Assembly (NCBI GenBank): GCA_037141915.1
Contig: JBAXBP010000108.1
Location: forward strand, 1 to 11,457
Length of the DNA stretch: 11,457 bases
Reading direction: 5' to 3'
Source of the DNA: CAIRDP01 sp037141915
GTDB taxonomy: Bacteria; Bacteroidota; Bacteroidia; Bacteroidales; FEN-979
The notes beneath the pieces are model-generated. The model had not been told where the DNA came from. It saw only the letters and a list, made by a program, of their open reading frames with translations, and searched no databases. This document shows positions 6,688-11,457 of this stretch, piece by piece; position 1 is the stretch's first letter; every line of letters begins with the position of its first letter. The position numbers were made by a program, and so were the translations under genes.

Positions 6688-7326
6688 ATGAAAAGAACGA
6701 TATCCTATGGATTGCTTTTAGCGGCAGTTTTACTTCTTACCCGTTGTGAAACCCCTATGACACTTACGACCTGGAAGAATCCCGACAACCACTCCCAGGT
6801 TACCAAAGTAGCGGTGATGCCGCTTTTTGAAAAGCTTGAATACCTGAAACCCTTTGAACAGAACATTGTATCTGTTTTTAACAGTAAGGGACTTAAATCA
6901 ATCGGTTCTCTTGATTTTTTGAACCCCAGCAAAAAGTATGAGATCAATGACGTTAAAAAGAAATGTGACAGTTTAGGGGTTGACGCCATCCTCATTTTTA
7001 TTTATGAAGGAGTGGATAAAACCGAAAGTTATATTCCACCCACAACCTATTATAACGGATATTACGGTGGATATGGCGGCTACTGGGGCGGCGGCTACTG
7101 GGGTGGCGGTTATTATGGTACAACAACGACTACAGGCGGCTACTGGGCATCCACTGCCGTATTCAGTCTCACCGCCCAGCTTTATGTGAAAGGTTCAAAG
7201 GATCCTTTATGGACAGGTTACCTTAAAATAACAGATCCGACACATATCGACCAGACCGGTTATATGGTCGGGGGAACGATTTTTGCCGACTGGAAGAAAG
7301 AGAACCTGATCAAATTCACAAAGTAA
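6688..7326 (+). CDS. Putative lipoprotein with a Gly/Tyr/Trp-rich insert (DUF4136-like by eye)
   Basis: This is a 212-residue protein. The frame is open from an ATG at 6586, but I place the start at 6688 (MKRTISYGLLLAAVLLLTRC). That gives a proper lipoprotein signal with Cys20 and sits just after a TACATTTG box; the extra 34 residues are charged and lack signal character. The -1 residue of the lipobox is Arg, which is unusual, so acylation is less certain. The mature protein has TLTTWKNPD (25-33), KVAVMPLF (40-47), a helix, and DSLGVDAILIFIYEGVD (94-110). An insert at 115-153 is dominated by Gly, Tyr and Trp, and a final strand segment (SLTAQLYVKGSKDPLWTGYLKI) follows. The W-x-P, 'GVDA' and 'LW' landmarks resemble DUF4136-like lipoproteins of Bacteroidota from memory. 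The gene is divergent from the sulfatase operon, with 201 bases between them, and ends at a strong hairpin. The function is unknown. Confidence 0.8.
   Translation: MKRTISYGLLLAAVLLLTRCETPMTLTTWKNPDNHSQVTKVAVMPLFEKLEYLKPFEQNIVSVFNSKGLKSIGSLDFLNPSKKYEINDVKKKCDSLGVDAILIFIYEGVDKTESYIPPTTYYNGYYGGYGGYWGGGYWGGGYYGTTTTTGGYWASTAVFSLTAQLYVKGSKDPLWTGYLKITDPTHIDQTGYMVGGTIFADWKKENLIKFTK
7075..7119 (+). repeat. 15-base in-frame tandem repeat coding for GGYWG
   Basis: Two near-identical 15-base units, GGCGGCTACTGGGGC (7075-7089) and the same ending in T (7090-7104), are followed by a diverged third unit (7105-7119). A 13-base copy recurs at 7135-7147. The unit is five codons long, so changes in copy number keep the reading frame. 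It encodes residues 130-144 of the lipoprotein and is one likely source of length variation among relatives. Confidence 0.85.
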
Positions 7327-7342
7327 TTTTCAGGAAATTTAT

Positions 7343-7380
7343 AAAGCCGCAATAATCCGAAAGCTTACTTTGCGGCTTTT
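7343..7380. terminator. Bidirectional intrinsic terminator between convergent genes
   Basis: AAAGCCGCAA (7343-7352) pairs perfectly with TTGCGGCTTT (7370-7379) across a 17-base loop. A T run flanks the plus-strand side (7377-7380) and an A run the other, so it can act in both directions. The right arm lies inside the last codons of the AsmA-like gene (stop at 7365-7367) and codes for its final residues. Confidence 0.75.
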
Positions 7381-9110
7381 GCTTTCTTCTTTTCTGCCTT
7401 CTTCATTTCTTTCTGCTCTTTGGAATTGAAACCCATCTGTGATTTCAACCCGCTGAGGACGCTTTTCCAGACGAAATTGATAATACCTTTCTCCTTGTCA
7501 CGGTTGAAAGAAATCAGGCCTGACTTTGTTTTACCGGATTTTGTGGGGTTGTCGTCATTAACAACAAAATCATTAGCCACCCAGCCGATCACTCCCGTTT
7601 TAATACTGCCCCATGTGGTTTCCTGCTTGTTGTTTAATTTAAGCTTAAGACCGGTGTAACAGAATGTCATTTTCCCTTTGGATTCATCGTCATTGGCGAC
7701 AACCAGCGGAATTGAAATCTGAGTAATGTTACCGCTTATGATTTCTGCCGGGAGCAACTTCGTCAGCATGGGATTGACCTCCCTGAGGTCCATTGGGCCC
7801 ACGTAACCCGAAAACGTAAAGCCGTTATGTTTATCCCCGAACCTGAATTTTAATTCAACATTCATTTTACCTTTTCCCATAAGGTAGGTCGTTCCTTTCA
7901 GCATGGAGACCAGCCCTGACTGCAATAAAGCAGAGTCATTGGTAAGCCCGGTAAGAGTGGCATTCATTTTGTCGAAAAAGATCGTCCCCGGTTCTGTGCC
8001 TGTCTGTTCAGAATATGTCGCTTTTCCGTTCTTCAGAATAATTGTATCGATCTTTAAATAAGCCTTGAGCTTTCTCAGTCCATCCTGTGGCATGGGCGGT
8101 TTGAATCCCGGTTTCCGGGGTATGCGTTTATCCCGGTAATCATCAACAGCAAGACTGTCAACTTCAAGCAGGCCGGCCTGGAATTTACCCTCGAAAATCA
8201 GCTGCCTCAGGTCCAAACGACTCAGTCTGAGCATGGGAACAAGAATATCAAGCCGGTCGGTCTGCCAGCCGAATTTCTTCATGTAATCCTGGCGGTTATA
8301 CTGAGGAATAAGATGAAAATCCTTTATATAGACCGAATTTTTGCTTGTCGACAAACCGATCTGACCAAAAGAAATAAGGTTCAGTTTGTTTTTTGACATG
8401 ATGGATAAGCCATTCAGAACAATGCTGATGTCATCGGCATTGAAGAGCCTTCTCTTTCCCTGGTGAACCGAATCAACCAGGATATTTTTAATTGAAATGT
8501 TGCAGGAAGGGATGGACTTCCGGATCACCGAATCCCCTGAAAGATCAATAAAATCAAAACTTCCCTTGATAAACAGGATCTCGCCTATTGCGATTGAATT
8601 CAGTCCCTTTGGCAAAGGAATGGCCATTATTTTTTCACTTTTTTTATCTGCGGATGATTGCCTGGTTTTTTGCTGCATCCTCAGAACTGTGATCTCGGGG
8701 TTCTCAATATGAATTCCGTTTATATCAATTTTCCTGTGCCGGATGGCATCCATGATACGGAAATTCCTGATCCTGAAATTTTTAATTTTCAGTTGAAAAA
8801 GGACAGGCGGAAGAGTATCTTTAACTTCACGTTTGCGGTATTCTGCAGTGTCGGGAATTAGCGCCAAATCCTTGATTGTAAGGTTCCCGTTCAGGATATT
8901 GACATAGAGATAACCAATATCGGCAGTATACATCCCCTTGCTTTTTGTTTTAACAAATTCTGTTACGGATGACTTGATCAGTTTACCGTAATAAAAATAG
9001 CCTGCAGTGAAAATTGCACCTGCGGCTATCAGAAGGAAGATCAGAAAAGCAATGACGATCTTCCAGATAAGCCTGATTTTTTTCTTCGGATGAGGTGTTT
9101 CGTTTGCCAT
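7365..9110 (-). CDS. AsmA-like (DUF748/AsmA superfamily) inner-membrane-anchored protein
   Basis: This is a 581-residue protein. A short basic N-terminus (HPKKKIRLIWK) precedes one transmembrane helix at about 16-38. The rest is a long periplasmic region of repeated amphipathic strands. Examples are YVNILNGNLTIKDLALIPDT (69-88), FRIRNFRIMDAIRHRKIDINGIHIENPEITVL and LKIDTIILKNGKATYSE. This 'strand, I-x-G-x-x-I' texture is the usual look of AsmA-like proteins, which bridge or remodel lipids between the membranes. The C-terminal end (KGIINFVWKSVLSGLKSQMGF) is followed by a Lys/Ala-rich tail (KKAEKKKAKAAK). No enzyme motif is seen. It stands alone on the minus strand and meets the lipoprotein gene at the shared terminator, whose right arm codes for its last residues. 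It is divergent from the serine dehydratase gene, with 231 bases between them. The superfamily call rests on general sequence character. Confidence 0.7.
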   Translation of the reverse strand: MANETPHPKKKIRLIWKIVIAFLIFLLIAAGAIFTAGYFYYGKLIKSSVTEFVKTKSKGMYTADIGYLYVNILNGNLTIKDLALIPDTAEYRKREVKDTLPPVLFQLKIKNFRIRNFRIMDAIRHRKIDINGIHIENPEITVLRMQQKTRQSSADKKSEKIMAIPLPKGLNSIAIGEILFIKGSFDFIDLSGDSVIRKSIPSCNISIKNILVDSVHQGKRRLFNADDISIVLNGLSIMSKNKLNLISFGQIGLSTSKNSVYIKDFHLIPQYNRQDYMKKFGWQTDRLDILVPMLRLSRLDLRQLIFEGKFQAGLLEVDSLAVDDYRDKRIPRKPGFKPPMPQDGLRKLKAYLKIDTIILKNGKATYSEQTGTEPGTIFFDKMNATLTGLTNDSALLQSGLVSMLKGTTYLMGKGKMNVELKFRFGDKHNGFTFSGYVGPMDLREVNPMLTKLLPAEIISGNITQISIPLVVANDDESKGKMTFCYTGLKLKLNNKQETTWGSIKTGVIGWVANDFVVNDDNPTKSGKTKSGLISFNRDKEKGIINFVWKSVLSGLKSQMGFNSKEQKEMKKAEKKKAKAAK

Positions 9111-9171
9111 GGGGTGGGGTGTTTTTAAACTGATGTTTTCCGACTAAAACTGTCACTTCCCTTTACTGATA

Positions 9172-9179
9172 TAAAGATA
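9172..9179 (-). promoter_or_regulatory. Possible -7 box for the AsmA-like gene
   Basis: The minus strand reads TATCTTTA, one base off TAnnTTTG and identical to the box before the FGE-like gene. A T-rich TTTT lies 16 bases upstream instead of the usual 19-20. The leader would be about 55 bases. Weak. Confidence 0.3.
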
Positions 9180-9265
9180 GTAAAAGACCTGAGGGAAAAG
9201 CCAGGACAGCAATACTCATCAGTAAGTAAATTACTTGCAGGACAAACTATTATAATAATGGATTT

Positions 9266-9297
9266 TTTCTCTTTATCCTGGCTTTATCATAATTTTA
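9266..9297 (+). promoter_or_regulatory. Possible promoter of the serine dehydratase gene
   Basis: TTTC (9266-9269), 20 bases, then TAATTTTA (9290-9297): each element is one base off the Bacteroidota consensus. The transcript would start near 9304, about 38 bases before the ATG. The region is AT-rich, so a chance match is possible. Confidence 0.3.
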
Positions 9298-9341
9298 CAT
9301 GGAAACAGGATGACTGAAATAGAAAAAAGTATAATAAACCA

Positions 9342-10748
9342 ATGTTAATGACGGAAAAGAATAGTTCCTCAGTTACAAATGCCCGGACCCCGATCATGAC
9401 GGTCCTTGACGAGTTTTATAAAATGGGGCCCGGGCCATCAAGTTCGCATACCATGGGGCCAATGCGGATCACTTATGATTTTTACCAGAGGATATGCAGG
9501 CTGCCTGAAGCGCAATTGAAACGGGCCACAGCATTGACTGTCCATCTATTCGGCAGCCTCAGCGCCACAGGGAAAGGTCATGGCACCGACAGGGCAGCGC
9601 TGGCCGGCCTGCTGGGAAAGTCCCCTGCAACCTGCCCCCCCGAATTCCTTGACGGGATTGCCACCAACCCCGGTCAATCGTACACCCTCGTTATCGGCCC
9701 GGCCAGGTTTGAATTATCACTGAAGGATATCATTTTCGATTCTGTTATTGGAGATTTCCATCATCCTAATACGATGACGGCCAGTCTTCTTGCAGGGGAT
9801 GAAATCCTTTTTGAGCTGGAATATTATTCAGTGGGAGGAGGTTTCATCGAATGGAAAGGTTATAAACCGCCCGACAAAGGGCTGCCAAAGTACAGTATCT
9901 GCCATGCAAGGGATCTGAAGAAATTTCTTATTGACGATAAAATCCCGCTTGCAAAGCTTTTAATGGAAAATGAAATGGCGGTATCAGGTAAGAGTGAAAG
10001 AGAGATCATGGAGTTTCTTGACCAGGTCTCGGAGGTCATGATACAGGGTGTCGACAAGGGCCTGGTAACTGAAACCATGCTTCCCGGTCCTATTCATTTA
10101 TGCAGTAAGGCTGCAACGATCCACCGCAACCTGCACAAAACCAAAAAAGCCAATCCCGGCAGGGCGATCACGCAGATCGCATCCTATGCATTTGCAATGG
10201 CCGAGGAAAACGCACGCGGGCATATCGTGGTGACAGCTCCAACAGCAGGTTCGGCAGGTATCATTCCAGCGGTGGTAAAAGCCCTTCGTGATATCAACAT
10301 CAACCAGAAGAAGATACGCGAAGGGTTCCTTGCGGCAGCCGCCATCGGTTACCTCTGTAAACATAATGCGACCCTTTCGGGTGCCGAAGGAGGGTGCCAG
10401 GCCGAGATCGGGGTAGGCTCGTCAATGGCAGCTGCGATGATAGCGCAGGCCATGGGAGAGGGGCCAATGGTAGTGTCTAATGCAGCCGAATCGGCCCTCG
10501 AGCATCACCTGGGCCTGACCTGCGACCCGGTAGCAGGTTATGTGCAGGTCCCTTGCATTGAGCGCTGTGCTTTCGGCGCAGTAAAAGCCTGGACAGCCTA
10601 TTGCATTGCCAGTGAAGAGACCCCTGAGGCACACAAGGTTGACCTCGACACAACCATTGAAGCCATGGCACTGACAGCTAAAGAGATGAATTCAAAATAC
10701 AAAGAGACTTCCGAAGGAGGACTTGCCGCTTCGCTGGTACTTTGTTGA
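9342..10748 (+). CDS. sdaA: L-serine dehydratase (L-serine ammonia-lyase), single-chain iron-sulfur type
   Basis: This is a 468-residue cytosolic enzyme that turns L-serine into pyruvate and ammonia using a [4Fe-4S] cluster. The N-terminal domain carries KMGPGPSSSHTMGPMR (27-42) and GKGHGTDRAALAGLLG (77-92). The catalytic domain has APTAGSAGIIPAV (299-311), SGAEGGCQAEIGVGSS (346-361) and HHLGLTCDPVAGYVQVPC (388-405). Cluster cysteines are Cys352, Cys394 and Cys405. Their spacing (42 and 11) matches that of the Legionella pneumophila enzyme. The final residue is Cys468, as expected for 'tail-in-mouth' enzymes in which the C-terminal cysteine occupies the active site as a fourth ligand until substrate binds. 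The length is usual for the fused alpha-beta form. A second in-frame ATG at 9348 (MTEKNSS) is an equally good start; there is no Shine-Dalgarno sequence. Oxygen sensitivity is expected from the family. It is divergent from the AsmA-like gene and is not obviously in an operon. Confidence 0.97.
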   Translation: MLMTEKNSSSVTNARTPIMTVLDEFYKMGPGPSSSHTMGPMRITYDFYQRICRLPEAQLKRATALTVHLFGSLSATGKGHGTDRAALAGLLGKSPATCPPEFLDGIATNPGQSYTLVIGPARFELSLKDIIFDSVIGDFHHPNTMTASLLAGDEILFELEYYSVGGGFIEWKGYKPPDKGLPKYSICHARDLKKFLIDDKIPLAKLLMENEMAVSGKSEREIMEFLDQVSEVMIQGVDKGLVTETMLPGPIHLCSKAATIHRNLHKTKKANPGRAITQIASYAFAMAEENARGHIVVTAPTAGSAGIIPAVVKALRDININQKKIREGFLAAAAIGYLCKHNATLSGAEGGCQAEIGVGSSMAAAMIAQAMGEGPMVVSNAAESALEHHLGLTCDPVAGYVQVPCIERCAFGAVKAWTAYCIASEETPEAHKVDLDTTIEAMALTAKEMNSKYKETSEGGLAASLVLC

Positions 10749-10774
10749 ACAGTTTAAGAATATCCCCTGTCGTC

Positions 10775-10807
10775 ATTGCCTCAGGATTTCAATTTGTTTT
10801 ACCTTTG
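10775..10807 (+). promoter_or_regulatory. Bacteroidota-type promoter for the barrel gene at 10846
   Basis: TACCTTTG (10800-10807) matches TAnnTTTG exactly, and ATTG (10775-10778), close to TTTG, lies 21 bases upstream. The transcript would start near 10814, leaving a leader of about 32 bases. It suggests the barrel gene is transcribed apart from the serine dehydratase gene. Confidence 0.45.
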
Positions 10808-10845
10808 CTGCCTGTTTTAAACATGTTTAACTCTCCATTTTGTAA

Positions 10846-11457
10846 ATGTCAGCTAAAACGCTTAAGATCATTTTATCTCTTCTTTTGGGTTTTGGTTCGA
10901 CAGCCGCGGCTCAGCAGGCGGATACCCTTGTTAAACAAAAAAAACCATGCCAGCCAAGGGATGTTTTTGAGGTAATCTTCCATAAAGCGGAAAAGCCACC
11001 CGATACCACCAGGAGATTGGGTTTTTTCTTCCTGCCTTATATTGCATATTCTCCGACGAAGGGAGTGCAGCTGGGGGCAGGAGGCAGTCTTTCATGGTAC
11101 ATGGGAAAATCAAGGGAAACCAGCCAGTCGGCCGCTTCGGTAACAGTAGAATTTACTTCGAAAGATCAGAAACTTGTACAGCTGAAAAGTAATGTTTATT
11201 TGCCGCGGAACCGATGGTTCCTGCAGGGAGACTGGCGTTATTATTATTATGTTTTACCGACATACGGGCTTGGAACAGGGTACAATGACCCCGTACCGAT
11301 TGTCCCCGGACTTAGCGATACCGCAGGCAACCGTGACTGGGACGAGTCTTTTACCGTAAAATACCGCTGGCTGAAGATCCATGAAATTATTTCACACAGG
11401 ATAATCAAAGATCTGTATGCAGGTGTCGGATATCATCTCGATTACCATTACCAGATC
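10846..11457 (+). CDS. BamA/TamA-like outer-membrane beta-barrel protein, C-terminus beyond window
   Basis: The ATG at 10846 opens a frame that runs to the right edge (204 residues seen, no stop). A Sec signal peptide (MSAKTLKIILSLLLGFGSTAAA, cleavage near 22) is followed by a short linker and then directly by barrel sequence. LGFFFLPYIAYSPTKGVQLGAGGSLSWYMG (58-87) has the look of the first strands of bacterial surface-antigen (Omp85/BamA) barrels. SVTVEFTSKDQKLVQLKSNVYL and FLQGDWRYYYYVLPTYGLGTGY (125-146) continue with paired strands and a typical 'LPTYGLG' hairpin. There are no POTRA repeats in the first 60 residues, so this belongs with the short, POTRA-less barrels common in Bacteroidota. 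Overlapping frames are shadows. The gene starts 97 bases after the serine dehydratase stop and has its own promoter candidate. Its function (protein or lipid export, or other) is unknown. Confidence 0.8.
   Translation, partial: MSAKTLKIILSLLLGFGSTAAAQQADTLVKQKKPCQPRDVFEVIFHKAEKPPDTTRRLGFFFLPYIAYSPTKGVQLGAGGSLSWYMGKSRETSQSAASVTVEFTSKDQKLVQLKSNVYLPRNRWFLQGDWRYYYYVLPTYGLGTGYNDPVPIVPGLSDTAGNRDWDESFTVKYRWLKIHEIISHRIIKDLYAGVGYHLDYHYQI

Noticed and set aside
9258..9317. Short 19-codon frame in the gap before the serine dehydratase gene
   Set aside because: It has no ribosome site, no recognisable sequence and unremarkable AT-rich composition. It overlaps the promoter candidate of the next gene.
10885..10905. 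GGTTCGAC, a tRNA T-loop-like string
   Set aside because: There is no acceptor or anticodon arm around it, and it lies within the signal peptide codons of the barrel gene.
10742..10975. Open frame of 77 codons overlapping the start of the barrel gene
   Set aside because: It overlaps the serine dehydratase end and the barrel signal peptide in another frame, and shows no domain character. The 10846 frame explains the region better.
1..11457. Classical polysaccharide utilisation locus around the sulfatase
   Set aside because: There is no SusC/SusD pair, glycoside hydrolase, polysaccharide lyase or hybrid two-component regulator in the window.

Overview
The window looks like a piece of a Bacteroidota chromosome, possibly Bacteroidales-like. 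The signs are moderate GC, abundant lipoprotein and Sec signal peptides, weak or absent Shine-Dalgarno sequences, and several promoter candidates of the Bacteroidota type (TTTG, about 19 bases, then TAnnTTTG/A). I see no RNA genes, IS elements, CRISPR arrays or phage genes. The content is envelope biology plus one central-metabolism enzyme.

Layout: (1) 1-541, minus strand, is the N-terminal 180 residues of a cytosolic formylglycine-generating-enzyme (SUMF1-like) protein cut by the window edge. (2) 725-1222 and 1472-1906, plus strand, are two small envelope proteins of unknown function, a lipoprotein and a membrane-anchored protein ending in CPPAC. (3) 6486 down to 1915, minus strand, is a probable four-gene operon: two tandem paralogous secreted proteins, a 787-residue lipoprotein arylsulfatase with the Cys-type CSPTR active site, and a small outer-membrane beta-barrel-like protein. 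The best promoter in the window (TTTG-N19-TATTTTTA) lies just before it. (4) 6688-7326, plus strand, is a lipoprotein with a Gly/Tyr/Trp-rich insert, divergent from the operon. (5) 9110 down to 7365, minus strand, is an AsmA-like inner-membrane-anchored protein. It meets the previous gene at a shared bidirectional terminator. (6) 9342-10748, plus strand, is a single-chain iron-sulfur L-serine dehydratase ending in the cysteine expected of the 'tail-in-mouth' type. (7) 10846 to the right edge, plus strand, is the start of a BamA/TamA-like outer-membrane barrel protein.

The most coherent story is sulfatase maturation and use. The FGE-like protein could convert Cys120 of the sulfatase to formylglycine in the cytosol before Sec and lipoprotein export. 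The tandem paralogues and the small barrel protein may accompany the sulfatase in the envelope. There is no SusC/SusD pair or glycoside hydrolase in view, so this is not a recognisable polysaccharide utilisation locus. The paralogue-paralogue-sulfatase-barrel arrangement is the best candidate here for something not yet described; its function is unknown to me.
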